Source: Clostridiaceae bacterium (GTDB taxonomy: Bacteria; Bacillota; Clostridia; Lachnospirales; Lachnospiraceae). Taken from it: DNA of 32,008 bases. Under the pieces are notes generated by a model. It ran no database searches. It worked only from the letters and a program-made list of their open reading frames with translations, and was not told the origin of the DNA. The DNA lies in contig CAJTGE010000050.1 of NCBI GenBank assembly GCA_910575795.1, forward strand, positions 1-32,008. The letters run 5' to 3'. This document shows positions 1 through 8,528 of the stretch, piece after piece. Every line of letters starts with the position of its first letter. The first letter of the stretch is position 1. A program made the translations under genes and the position numbers.

Positions 1-102
1 TCTCGGAATATCAGTTAGAAAGGCTGTTGCCTTTCCGTCACTTTTACCTCTTTGCAGGAAAATCCTACGCAAAGTTTATATGCGACAACGTGTCGCTGCA
101 CT
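1..102. mobile_element. Foreign DNA at the interrupted virD4 end (element type unknown)
   Basis: The coupling-protein reading frame on the minus strand matches its family up to the Ala-Pro-Phe-Asp codons at about 103-114. It then runs into unrelated sequence and stops at 76-78. The unrelated side contains a perfect inverted repeat, GCGACA-ACG-TGTCGC, at 82-96, about 7 bp from the break. This resembles a recombinase core site or an element end. No gene is visible in the 102 bases, so the inserted element cannot be named; it may equally be a deletion or rearrangement junction. Confidence 0.5.
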
Positions 103-1170
103 ATCGAATGGCGCCAGTCTGGCGCCGCAGCTAATAAGTATGCTTTTCGCTGTCTTGCCCGCCGCTAATTTATATTTCTTATACTGGCGGAGGGCGAAGT
201 GGTCCGGGTCTTTCTGCTCCAGCGCGTCAAAGAGAAGGTCAACGGCATTTTTGAAACTTTCGTCATCCTCCCGGACCTCCATAGCGTTTATCATTTCTAC
301 CAGGGTGGAAAAATTCTGCTCGTTTGTCGGGGCCTCATAATAGATATAGCCGATCAGCGCCGTATACAGCAGGGTCTCGGCCTTGACCCAAAAATCGTCG
401 CCGGATTTTCCTTCCCCTTTGGTGTTTGCAATCAGCACCGTTACCAGTTTCAGAATGTCCTTCTCATTGTGGATGTAGGCAAAAGGGTTATAGTGCATAC
501 TTTTTGAAAAATTGATCGTATTGAAAACCTTGATCTTATAAGGCTCATACACGGTTTTTCCATTCTTTCCCCTGACCGGTTTCCCGTCCTTATCCAGTTT
601 CGGCGTGCCGCGGCTTAGCAGCTTTCCCACTTCGATCAGGACCGTACCTTTCGGATCGGTGACGACATACGAGCTATGGAGCTGCATGAGGTTGGGTTTT
701 ATAAAAAATCTCGTCTTGCCGGAGCCGCCGACTACCAGCACATTTTTATTGCGGGCATGGGCCGGGTTCTTCGGCCTGCCGGACATCATAAGCCCTTCGG
801 TCTGCGTCAGGATCATGTTGTTTTCCGGTTTCGGATCCATGAAAGGGGCAATGTCTGTTTTGTTCCCCCAACGGGCAGAGCCGTACTCCACATCTTTGCG
901 GTACTTTTTTGCATTTTTTCCTTTCACATATACCGCCAGCCGCACGATAGCCGCCCCGCATAATCCCGCCAGCCAGTCCAGTGCCGCACCCGGCCACATG
1001 CTTTGAAATGCCAGCGAGAAACCTTCGGACAATCCTAACAATTTCTGTGAGGCGTCCGTTCCGGGGGCAAGGCGCACCGCCTCGCCCAGCTTCGCAAATA
1101 CCAGAAGGAACAAAAGATAGGGCAGGTGGAGGATCACCTGCTTTTTTAAGGCATCCGTGTCTATCTTCAT
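76..1170 (-). pseudogene. VirD4/TraG-type type IV coupling protein, truncated and with shortened Walker A
   Basis: This is the N-terminal 60% or so of a VirD4-family ATPase, which docks relaxosome DNA to a type IV secretion channel at the inner membrane. Hydrophobic segments lie at residues ~14-26 and ~62-80. The nucleotide-binding loop follows at ~145-155, and the T-DP-K-G element typical of the family (VVTDPKGT) near 170. The start ATG at 1170 has GGAGG nine bases upstream and overlaps the pcfB stop by four bases. The frame leaves the family after residue ~356 (LAPFD) and stops eight codons later in foreign DNA, so the C-terminal ATPase core is missing. The loop reads VVGGSGKTR, whereas relatives have GGSGSGKTR. 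The DNA (GGC GGC TCC GGC AAG) fits loss of one six-base TCCGGC unit. Function is almost certainly lost. Confidence 0.85.
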
Positions 1171-1637
1171 CGTTCCGGCCCTCCGTGTTCCTTGTTCTTC
1201 ACCCGGTCACGGCCAAGAGCCTGCGCCAGCTCCTTGAATTTATGGAGCTGGGAGAGCAGCGACGGCCTGGCGCTCCGGGCAAGGTCTTTCTGGGTATATT
1301 CCTTAAAAGCTGCCGTCAGCGCGTCCGCCTGGTTCGCTTTGAAATAGACCGTCCATTTAGGCGGGTCAGTCCCCAGCTCTTTTTCAATATGGTAGCGGAC
1401 CTGGTGTTTCCTGGCGTACCGCTCAAAGGAGCGGATTCTGCCGGACACTTCAATAGTGTTGGCTCCTGGGTCCTTACAGGTCAGCCGTTTCATGCTGTTC
1501 CTGCCGACTTTCGGGGTCGTGCGTTCCTGCTCCATCTTCTGGAGCACGGCGGCAATGGCAGAGCGCAGCACCCGCCCGGACAGCTTCGCTGCCTGGATGG
1601 AAACTGATACGGTCCGCTGTTCCAAATCTTCCTGCAT
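1167..1637 (-). CDS. pcfB: PcfB-family (DUF3801) conjugation protein
   Basis: This 156-residue protein matches the PcfB family. PcfB of pCF10 is an accessory factor that links relaxase/DNA cargo to the VirD4-type coupling protein. The family pattern is seen in the N-terminal helical part (SIQAAKLSGRVLRSAIAAVL), the central ECF-like region (KWTVYFKANQADALTAAFKEY) and the tail. The tail starts with RPSLLSQLHKFKE about 33 residues from the end and is basic. The second ATG of the frame (1637) is preferred because AGGAGG lies six bases before it; the first (1643) abuts the SD directly. The stop overlaps the virD4 start by four bases, so the pair is translationally coupled as in other conjugation systems. 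It is intact although its partner is broken. Confidence 0.88.
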   Translation of the reverse strand: MQEDLEQRTVSVSIQAAKLSGRVLRSAIAAVLQKMEQERTTPKVGRNSMKRLTCKDPGANTIEVSGRIRSFERYARKHQVRYHIEKELGTDPPKWTVYFKANQADALTAAFKEYTQKDLARSARPSLLSQLHKFKELAQALGRDRVKNKEHGGPER

Positions 1638-1689
1638 AAGCATCCTCCTTCCTGATAAAATCTGTAATTATAAATGGGAAACAACTGCC

Positions 1690-2490
1690 TTACCGGGCGT
1701 CCCCGATCACCTGCTGGCGGGGTGCGTGCTCAAAGGCTTTTGCCGCCTGGTCTGCCTGGATTTTCGCATGTTTCAGGAGCGTCTTAATGATAGTCGCCGG
1801 GTGGTCCTGTTCCTCTAAATGCGCCACCATATCCCTGCAGCCCTCCGGGAGATATGCAGCCATATCCTTACAGGCATCCTCCAGGCCGCCCATGAAGCCC
1901 CAGCAGCTATCCGACAGCTCGCCGTTTTTGTAAAGCTCAAAGCCGTAGCACTCGCCCCGCAGGTAGGAATCATAAGCGGCCACTTCGCTGCGCATCAGAT
2001 CCTCCGCTTTTTTCCGAATGGCGCCGGTCATTTTTTCGCCGCCAAATTCCTTTAGCGCATCCTCTTTGGAAACATAAATCCATCCGACCTGCCCGCTGTC
2101 CCAGGGGTCATTAAAACTTGTGGTCTGCATGGCAAGGCCGCTGTGGTCCATCAGATAGAGGGGCAGCGTAATGTATTTTTCGGAGATCACTTTCAGCATG
2201 GCGTCATCAACCGCCCGTTCCTCCGTCTTTGGCCCGTGCCGGAACCGGCTGCTCACAATGTTTACCATGTGTTCATAGCGTTTCAGGCCCGCTTCATCAT
2301 GCCCCACGGTATCTAAATACATCTCCCGCAGGAAATCGTCTTTATCCATGTAATTGTGGCTGTCGCCCAGCGCATAGCGGGAATGGAAACAGGCCATCGT
2401 CCCAAAATGTTCGTCTACCTCACGGGGAGAGATTAAAATGTCGTCCGGCTGCACCATCAGCGCATATGGACCGTCAACTGCCATCAGCAT
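1690..2490 (-). CDS. Conserved accessory protein of Tn1549-like elements, function unknown
   Basis: This is a 266-residue soluble protein with no membrane segment. The N-terminal section contains SPREVDEHFGTMACFHSRY followed by ALGDSHNYMDKDDF, a pattern I recognise from plasmid and phage accessory proteins of unknown function. The middle section (GWIYVSKEDALKEFG) and the part with a Cys- and Trp-containing stretch (CYGFELYKNGELSDSCWG) fit the same family. A helical, Ala/Gln-rich end follows. The start has AAAGGAG ten bases upstream, and the gene begins six bases after the neighbouring stop, so it sits in the same operon. It lacks the PSV tail of its neighbours. An anti-restriction or anti-host role is possible from context only. 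Confidence 0.72.
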   Translation of the reverse strand: MLMAVDGPYALMVQPDDILISPREVDEHFGTMACFHSRYALGDSHNYMDKDDFLREMYLDTVGHDEAGLKRYEHMVNIVSSRFRHGPKTEERAVDDAMLKVISEKYITLPLYLMDHSGLAMQTTSFNDPWDSGQVGWIYVSKEDALKEFGGEKMTGAIRKKAEDLMRSEVAAYDSYLRGECYGFELYKNGELSDSCWGFMGGLEDACKDMAAYLPEGCRDMVAHLEEQDHPATIIKTLLKHAKIQADQAAKAFEHAPRQQVIGDAR

Positions 2491-2496
2491 AAGCCA

Positions 2497-3600
2497 TCAA
2501 CTCCTTTCCGGTTCCCTGGGCTTTTTATCCGGCGCTTTCGGCTCTGCCTGCGCCGCCTGTTTCCTTGCATTGTCAAGCTGTTCCCGCACGGAAACATCCC
2601 GCTTCGCCTCCGGCGCCCCTGCGCCGAAAAAATCCGGCAGCTCCTGAAAGCCGATACTGTCCACATAATAAGCGGTGTCTGCGCCATTCCCATGCAGGAC
2701 TACCACATCAGAAACGGAAAGGGAATGGCCCTTGAAATCTTCCGGGTGGTCGATATTGAAGCGCCTGTAAATATCCTCTAGCGTTTCGCCCGGTTCCCGC
2801 TGCATGGCATAGACCATCCGGTAATTGTCCCGGTCCACGGAGAGCCCCCTGCTTTCCAGCCAGTCCAGGGACATAAAACGCAGGTTGTCTGTATTGTCCG
2901 ATAAGTCAAGCTGGTAAATGGAATAAGCGCTGATCCCATACTCTTTTTCATAGGAAGAAATACGCTCCAGAAGCGGCGCCGTTTCTCCCTCCATGTGTTC
3001 CTCATGTTCAAATGCCGCCAGCCTCATGCGGATTTTCCCGGTATCTCCTGAAAGCAGCCCGTCCGCCATGCACTCTTTTTCCGCATGGGAATCCGGGTAC
3101 AGGCCTGCATAGGCCCCGCTGTTCTGCCTGAAAAATTCATCCAGGTCGAAAGCCAGGTCCGTGGATTCGTCAAGCCTTATATCATCCCCGCCCGGTTCCT
3201 CCATGGCAGGGGCCGGCTGCTGCTTTTCCTCCGGCGGGAGGGGCTGCTTCACCGCAACGATCTCACCCGCCAGCCGGTAAAATTTCTCCGGGTATCTGAA
3301 CTGTTCCTTATACTGCTCCATGAAATAATCGGGAAGGTCGGCAAAACTTTCCTCGCCGAGACCGGCTATGAAAAAGGTGCCGGCCATGATCTCAATCATC
3401 TCGCCGTCCTGGTTGTAGATCGCCCGGTTCAGGGGCAGCCCGTTTATTCTTCCTTCATCATTGCAGACAATCGCGACAGGCTCCGCATAAGGGTAGTAGC
3501 CCTCTATGCCTCCCCCGACTGCCTCCTGCATGGATTCAAGGCTCCCGTCCAGCTCGGCCTCATAAGGCGCTTTCCCCGGCTCTATCATCAACACTTTCAA
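2497..3600 (-). CDS. DUF3846 / YodL-domain protein with PSV-type C-terminal tail
   Basis: This 367-residue protein has two recognisable parts. Residues 1-~120 match DUF3846 (KVLMIEPGKAPYE, ESMQEAVGGGIEGYYP). Residues ~235-325 match the YodL-like domain (IYQLDLSDNTDNLRFM, LEDIYRRFNIDHPEDFKGHS, LSVSDVVVLHGNG). Both are frequent in accessory proteins of conjugative elements and have no proven biochemical role. The last ~34 residues begin with RDVSVREQLDNARKQ and end basic and Pro/Ala-rich, like four other proteins here. Translation starts at a TTG that overlaps the upstream stop (TTGA), with GGAGG ten bases before it. This arrangement implies coupling to the preceding gene. Confidence 0.8.
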   Translation of the reverse strand: MKVLMIEPGKAPYEAELDGSLESMQEAVGGGIEGYYPYAEPVAIVCNDEGRINGLPLNRAIYNQDGEMIEIMAGTFFIAGLGEESFADLPDYFMEQYKEQFRYPEKFYRLAGEIVAVKQPLPPEEKQQPAPAMEEPGGDDIRLDESTDLAFDLDEFFRQNSGAYAGLYPDSHAEKECMADGLLSGDTGKIRMRLAAFEHEEHMEGETAPLLERISSYEKEYGISAYSIYQLDLSDNTDNLRFMSLDWLESRGLSVDRDNYRMVYAMQREPGETLEDIYRRFNIDHPEDFKGHSLSVSDVVVLHGNGADTAYYVDSIGFQELPDFFGAGAPEAKRDVSVREQLDNARKQAAQAEPKAPDKKPREPERS

Positions 3601-4436
3601 ATCTGCATATCCTCCTTCTTTTTAATTGGCGCCTTCGGTTCTGCCGCAGCCTTTTCCCGTTCCTTCGCCGCAGACAGCTTTCCCAGCACAGAAGGTTTTT
3701 CCGGCTTTTCAGGCATAGAAATGCCGCCCTCCGAAACATCGGCGGCGGTATGGTCTGTTTTTACCGGCTCCTGGCCCTCCACTGTGTACCCCGGCAGGAG
3801 AGCTCCATACACGGTAAAATGGTGTTCATACTGTTTGGGTATCTGCGGGGAAATTTCCGTGAATAAATGGGAATAGGCTTTTTTCCGTCCTTCCAGGTAC
3901 TTTTCCGCAGCGGCTTTATCTGTGTAGCGTTTCTGATTCTGCCCGGCAATCTTTTCGCCATAGCCCTCCTTTGGGGAGTTCACATAGACATCCCAGGTCA
4001 CATACCAGGCAACCGGCACGCTCTGTTTGGTCTCCCGGTCATATTTGGTATCTTCCCAAATACCGCCGGTCATACGGTAGACGCGGTTGCTGATTTCCTC
4101 GTCGTTCTTCCAGTTGTCGGTTTTGCGCCATTCATTTGCGGTATGCTTTACTTCCGGCGTATGAAGGTATTCCAGCGCCCGATTTAGTTTCTGTGTGACC
4201 GCTGCCTGCTGCTCCCATTGCTTCGTTGCCGCAAGTACAATATCAAAGGCTTTCTTTTCTCCATCCATGCTGTCCTGGCGCATGGCCTGTATTTTTTCCT
4301 CACCCTGCGCAATGAAAGAAGAAATATCCACATCCTCACAATATACGCTATGCTCAAATTTAAGATTGCTGCCTTCCGTCAGATAATCAAAACGGTAGAC
4401 CTTATAGTCTTTATTTTCTTCTAATATGTCCAACAC
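3597..4436 (-). CDS. Accessory protein of unknown function with PSV-type tail
   Basis: This protein has about 279 residues and no domain I can name. It is hydrophilic and mixed helix/strand. It has a Trp-rich middle (WYVTWDVYVNSPKEGYG) and a low-complexity end. The last 33 residues begin KPSVLGKLSAAKERE and continue AAAEPKAPIKKK, very close to the tail of the next protein in the operon (AEPKAPDKK). The start is uncertain. The only in-frame candidates near the SD (GTG at 4436, TTG at 4433) overlap or crowd AGGAGG, while the ATA codon eight bases past it is not a normal start. The stop overlaps the next gene by four bases. Confidence 0.68.
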   Translation of the reverse strand: MLDILEENKDYKVYRFDYLTEGSNLKFEHSVYCEDVDISSFIAQGEEKIQAMRQDSMDGEKKAFDIVLAATKQWEQQAAVTQKLNRALEYLHTPEVKHTANEWRKTDNWKNDEEISNRVYRMTGGIWEDTKYDRETKQSVPVAWYVTWDVYVNSPKEGYGEKIAGQNQKRYTDKAAAEKYLEGRKKAYSHLFTEISPQIPKQYEHHFTVYGALLPGYTVEGQEPVKTDHTAADVSEGGISMPEKPEKPSVLGKLSAAKEREKAAAEPKAPIKKKEDMQI

Positions 4437-4439
4437 CTC

Positions 4440-6464
4440 CTATATCTCCGGCGCATGGCTCTTTTTCGGTGCCGCCTGTGCCGGGGTGGTTTTTTCTGCC
4501 GGTTTCACCGCTGCAAGCTGCGCCATGACCGAAGGCCGGTCCGACGTAAATATGGAAATCTGTTCATTCTCCGCCAGCGGCTGCGCCGGAAGGGGCAGCG
4601 TTTCGTCCGAATGGGTCAGTATCTGCTCCCGTTTCAGGTCTGCCACGATCTCGTCAAATACCGCATTGATGGCTTTCCGTTCCGCACCCTCCGGGAAGGC
4701 TTTCAGGACTGCCATTTCCCCGCTTTTATCTGTCGCGAAAGTAACGGCACAATCCGCATGTCCCGCCAGATAATCAGAGCTGTAAGGCAGCTTATCCTTG
4801 ATGTAACAGGCAAAGGCCCTGGCGGTCATCTCCGTGTTGCTGTCCCAATAGCCGCCGTCCTTTTCGCACTCCTTACCCATGCGCACGGAATTCCGGTAAA
4901 AATCGGTTTCCACCCGCCCGATCTGCGGCGCCTCCTGTGCCTGCATCCCGGACAGCATGTGCTCGAATATTTCCAGCCGTTCCCGCTCACTTTTGGGGAT
5001 CACCCGCCCGGTGACAGACTTCTTGAAAGCGCTGATCTGCTCCACGGAACCGGCCTCGCCGGATAGAAACGACTCTTTAAGAACCGCGTAGGTTTTCATC
5101 TGTTCCTCATTGCCATGCCGTTTCAGGGAACCGAGCACCGCCGAATCCAGCCAGCCTGCCGCATTTTTCCGGGTTCGTTCTGTCTGCGCTTCGGTGCGGG
5201 CCGCAGCCTGCTCCGGCGTCTCCGGCTTATATTTCATGGTATCAATCAGCTTCTGGAACGGCGCATAGAGGCGGGGCTGTTCCGAGAGCATCCCATTCGC
5301 GCCCATCTTCGTACCCAGGTAATCGTCAAACCCGTGCCACCATTCATGGGCTAAAGAGCCGGCCCCGTGCATCTTCGTAAGGTTGATGACCTTCCGCAGC
5401 GGTTCATAATGGGCCGCCGCGTTGCCGCTGCCCCTGGCGCCGAAAGCAATGGCAAGCGTTCCCTGATAGGCAATATCTTTATCACTGATCTGCAAGGCCG
5501 ACGCCAGATCCTTCAGCGCCTCAAATCCCATGTTGAGGGAAGCCTGCCGGTCATTCTGGTTCATCCAGTTCCCAAATTCACCGCCGCGGAACCCGAAGGC
5601 GTCAAGGTAGTGCTGCCCGGTGATCTCCATGCCGTTTCTGTAATCCGGCCCGGTGCGCCGCACATGGGAGAGCTGGGGAGGCACAAACCGCGTCTTTCCG
5701 CTTTTGCTGCGCCCTTTTGCCAACGCCTGCACCCATTTCAGGGCGGCCTCCCGCGATTCAAAGTTTGTCTGCAAGATGGAATAGCCCTTCGTCACATAAT
5801 AGGTGTCAGGTTTCCAATCATTATTTTTGGAATAAGTATTCTTCCCGTCGTTGAAATGGATCGCATAGCCCTTCGGCACCTTCTGGTCTTTGGAAACGCC
5901 AAACTGTTCCTTCTGCGCTTTCTGTGTGAAGTTCCGCTCAAAATGCGCGGCAGAGTGGACCATCAGGGCATTGGACAGCTTGTTTGTAATGGCCGGGTTC
6001 TCCCGGCCCTTCTCCGTCGCCTGGTAATGGATGCCGCCGCCCCAGCCCTGCACCTGTTCCAGATACCCGTTTTTCACAAAGAAACGGTCATAGGCTTTCA
6101 TGGCATCCTCCACGGTGCGGACTTCCGAGACCACGCTCTGCAGCTCCCGTACCGTCTGGATATATTCTTTCTGTCTTGCAAGGCGCTTCTCCGGCGTGTC
6201 ATCCTTGCGGTAATACTGCGGGGAGGCATTTAACCCGTCCCGCGCCTTTTTGATGAAATAGACCACGCCGAGGGGAACCCCGTCCTCCAGCATGGCCCCA
6301 TAGTCCGGTTTCTTCCAGATATTATCCTTTTTTACGAATTTCTCGGCCTCGCGTTCATTCATGGCATCCAGGTCATTCACATAGAGCCCCCGGTCCTTCC
6401 ATAGATCTTTTTTTGCGCCGCCGATCTTTTCCCCGAAATCTTCATGCTGCATGTTATCCGCCAA
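4440..6464 (-). CDS. Large polyvalent protein with LPD1-type HEWWH metallopeptidase-like domain
   Basis: This 674-residue protein belongs to the polyvalent proteins of conjugative elements and phages, many of which are thought to enter the recipient with the DNA. Residues ~1-260 form an N-terminal module with a repeated aromatic pattern. Residues ~280-385 match the large polyvalent protein-associated domain 1: ITGQHYLDAFGFRGGEFGNW, then FGARGSGNAAAHYEP, and the zincin signature HEWWHGFDD (His373, Glu374, His377, with Asp380/381). The C-terminal third is helical, and a tail starting RPSVMAQLAAVKP ends the protein. Translation most likely starts at TTG 6464, nine bases after GGAGG. Substrate and timing are unknown; protease activity is inferred from the metal-binding motif only. 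Confidence 0.8.
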   Translation of the reverse strand: MADNMQHEDFGEKIGGAKKDLWKDRGLYVNDLDAMNEREAEKFVKKDNIWKKPDYGAMLEDGVPLGVVYFIKKARDGLNASPQYYRKDDTPEKRLARQKEYIQTVRELQSVVSEVRTVEDAMKAYDRFFVKNGYLEQVQGWGGGIHYQATEKGRENPAITNKLSNALMVHSAAHFERNFTQKAQKEQFGVSKDQKVPKGYAIHFNDGKNTYSKNNDWKPDTYYVTKGYSILQTNFESREAALKWVQALAKGRSKSGKTRFVPPQLSHVRRTGPDYRNGMEITGQHYLDAFGFRGGEFGNWMNQNDRQASLNMGFEALKDLASALQISDKDIAYQGTLAIAFGARGSGNAAAHYEPLRKVINLTKMHGAGSLAHEWWHGFDDYLGTKMGANGMLSEQPRLYAPFQKLIDTMKYKPETPEQAAARTEAQTERTRKNAAGWLDSAVLGSLKRHGNEEQMKTYAVLKESFLSGEAGSVEQISAFKKSVTGRVIPKSERERLEIFEHMLSGMQAQEAPQIGRVETDFYRNSVRMGKECEKDGGYWDSNTEMTARAFACYIKDKLPYSSDYLAGHADCAVTFATDKSGEMAVLKAFPEGAERKAINAVFDEIVADLKREQILTHSDETLPLPAQPLAENEQISIFTSDRPSVMAQLAAVKPAEKTTPAQAAPKKSHAPEI

Positions 6465-6494
6465 TCATTATCACCTCCAGTCTGTCATAAAAAA

Positions 6495-7424
6495 TCACCG
6501 CTCCGGGGAAGGGCGGCGTTCCTGTAATTTATCATGCTGCGGGCGTATTCCCATGATCCGGTCCGTCTCCCTGCGGACCAGCCGGTCAAGCGCACCCAAA
6601 TCCTCCGGGGTAACGGCAAACTCCCGGTAATTCTCATACCAGAGCCCCGTGACCGCCGCAATCGGCAGTAGCTTTTCCGGCCCTCCGGGAAAAAGGCGGT
6701 AGACCGGACCGCCGTCAAGGAGCATCTGCTTCGCTGTCCCCAGGGGTATGCGGTACATACCTGTGTCCGGGTTCTGCGCCTCCTCCATATACTCCACATT
6801 CAGCCGTTCCTCCAAATCCTGGGGCATATAGGAAAATGCCTGCTCCTTCCACTGGCTGAACCGGTTAGAATAGCGGTACTGCCATTCCGTCACCTGCTCC
6901 GGCGCATAGAGGTAGCGCCAGGTTTTCAGGGCGTCCTTTTCGCACAGCTCCATTGACTCCCATTTTTCAATAGCTGCCTCCGCCTTCGTGCCGTCCCGGT
7001 ATTCCATGCTGACGCCGTAAGGGTAGAGGGTATTCCTTTCTATATCCTGCCGCAGCGTGTCAAGGCCCATCATCAGGACATCCCCGTACAGCCGTCCGTC
7101 CTCTTTGCGCTCCGTGTGGAACAGGAAGGCCCTTGCGCCGGGATATTCCGTCATGGCAGCTGTCCGGTAAAGCTCCGCCGAAGGGCAGTAGGCAAGCAGC
7201 GCGTCCGAAAGCCACATGTGATTCTTCCCCATGACGGCAATGGAATCCGCCCCGGTATTCGTGGCAAGCGTGCGCAGGTTATATTCGCTGTCCCGCAGGA
7301 AATCCCCGGCCAGGATATGGAGCTCATAGGCAAATACGCCTAAATCCGTATCGCGGACTAAGTGAATCTGCGGAAGTGGTTCCTGTTTCAAGTTCATTTC
7401 CTCCCTTCGTTCTGTTTTTATCAC
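6495..7424 (-). CDS. Conserved conjugative-element protein, function unknown
   Basis: This is a 309-residue soluble protein. The N-terminal half has a pattern seen in other accessory proteins of this element class (LVRDTDLGVFAYELHILAGD, IAVMGKNHMWLSDALLAY, FLFHTERKEDGRLYGDVLMMG). The second half contains IPLGTAKQMLLDGGPVYRL and a helical stretch, and the end is basic (LQERRPSPER). I recognise no catalytic motif. Two starts are possible. GTG 7424 overlaps the upstream stop (GTGA). ATG 7397 has GGGAGG only two bases before it, too close to be efficient. The GTG with translational coupling is therefore preferred. Confidence 0.68.
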   Translation of the reverse strand: MIKTERREEMNLKQEPLPQIHLVRDTDLGVFAYELHILAGDFLRDSEYNLRTLATNTGADSIAVMGKNHMWLSDALLAYCPSAELYRTAAMTEYPGARAFLFHTERKEDGRLYGDVLMMGLDTLRQDIERNTLYPYGVSMEYRDGTKAEAAIEKWESMELCEKDALKTWRYLYAPEQVTEWQYRYSNRFSQWKEQAFSYMPQDLEERLNVEYMEEAQNPDTGMYRIPLGTAKQMLLDGGPVYRLFPGGPEKLLPIAAVTGLWYENYREFAVTPEDLGALDRLVRRETDRIMGIRPQHDKLQERRPSPER

Positions 7425-8230
7425 CGGCTGCCCCTGTCATGGGACGCCTCCGGCTGGTGCTTTGCCGGCGCTGCTTTCGCCGCCTGCTCCCGCATGGCCT
7501 CCAGGACGGAGGGCCGGCGCTGTGCCCGCTGTTCCAGCCTTGCAAGGGCATTCAGGGAAAGCCCTACATTCTCGCCGATGGCAGACGCAAAAGCGCGCTC
7601 TATCCTGAAAGCCCCCTTGAAGGCATCTGCGACCCTGCCGTTTTCCTTCGCCTCCGCCTGTGCGGGTTTCCCCTGGATGGAGCGCCCCATGTTCTTCAGG
7701 TGCCGGCCTGCCTCATGGAATTCCGTGCTGAACGCATCGATCCTGGAGACCGCACGGTCACTGGACTGCACGATCCTTTCCGCCGCTGCCTGCACCGCCT
7801 CCAGCGCTGGCCCAAGGCGCAGGAACCGGGAGACGCCGTTCAGGGCCACGGCGCCGCGGTCGGCGAAATCCTTAAGGATATTCTTGCATCCTTCCACGAC
7901 CTGCCCTTTCAGCTCCAGGATGCGCTGGCGCATGGCGTCCACATTCCCCTCCAGAGCCTTACTGTTCTTCTGCAGCAAGGCTTTCAGGGAGCGGTCCTGC
8001 ACCTCCTGTATCTTCTGGCGCATCTCCCCCAGTTCCTCCAGTGCAGCATCAAGCCTCCGCTCCATGAACGCCACCTGGCCGGCCAGTTCTTCAAGCTCCC
8101 TGCCGCCCGCGGGGTCATTCCCCATCAGCAGGACGATCAGCGCCTTCACCTGCTCATTTTCGTCTGCAAGCACGTCCTGGGCTGCCTGCAGCGCAACTGG
8201 TTCCGCTGCCAGAAGTTCCATATCTGCCAT
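7421..8230 (-). CDS. DUF6674-like coiled-coil protein with PSV-type tail
   Basis: This 269-residue, almost entirely helical protein resembles the DUF6674 family of Tn1549-like elements. It starts with a conserved N-terminal motif (ALQAAQDVLADENEQVKALIVLL). A predicted coiled coil follows at ~45-110, then a segment rich in Ala, Val and Arg that could pack as an amphipathic bundle. The end has RPSVLEAMREQAAK and a hydrophilic tail, matching the tails of PcfB and the polyvalent protein. The ATG at 8230 follows the upstream stop directly, and AGGAGGG lies eight bases before it. Its role is unknown; length and composition fit a structural or DNA-transfer accessory protein. Confidence 0.7.
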   Translation of the reverse strand: MADMELLAAEPVALQAAQDVLADENEQVKALIVLLMGNDPAGGRELEELAGQVAFMERRLDAALEELGEMRQKIQEVQDRSLKALLQKNSKALEGNVDAMRQRILELKGQVVEGCKNILKDFADRGAVALNGVSRFLRLGPALEAVQAAAERIVQSSDRAVSRIDAFSTEFHEAGRHLKNMGRSIQGKPAQAEAKENGRVADAFKGAFRIERAFASAIGENVGLSLNALARLEQRAQRRPSVLEAMREQAAKAAPAKHQPEASHDRGSR

Positions 8231-8512
8231 CTATGAATCCCTCCTGTCTGCGGAGGGCTCCCCGGCAATCTTGCCGACAATCTCCGGACCGGTCTCGTAA
8301 ATCTGCATAAGCCGCCTGGCCGTTCCGCTTGGCTGAGCGGCGCCGCTGGTCCAGAGCCGGACCGTGGAAGGGGCGACATTCATCAGAAGCGCAAAGCCTT
8401 TCTCGTTCATATCCAGCTTTTTCATCAGGGCCTTAACCATATCGGGGCCGTAGTCCGGGCACCGGGCAGCTTCGGCAATCATCTGTAAAGCCGTGTTCTC
8501 TGTGTTCGTCAT
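8231..8512 (-). CDS. Small helix-turn-helix protein
   Basis: This is a 93-residue protein with one HTH of the Cro/antitoxin (NadS/MqsA C-terminal) type. Residues ~24-60 read KALMKKLDMNEKGFALLMNV followed by APSTVRLWTSGAAQPSG, where the V-STVRLWTSG-P-G pattern marks the recognition helix. It is followed without a gap by the coiled-coil gene and preceded closely by the Toprim gene. This suggests an operon-internal regulator or a DNA-binding accessory factor. No toxin partner is visible next to it. Confidence 0.75.
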   Translation of the reverse strand: MTNTENTALQMIAEAARCPDYGPDMVKALMKKLDMNEKGFALLMNVAPSTVRLWTSGAAQPSGTARRLMQIYETGPEIVGKIAGEPSADRRDS

Positions 8513-8528
8513 TTCTGAAATCCTCCTG

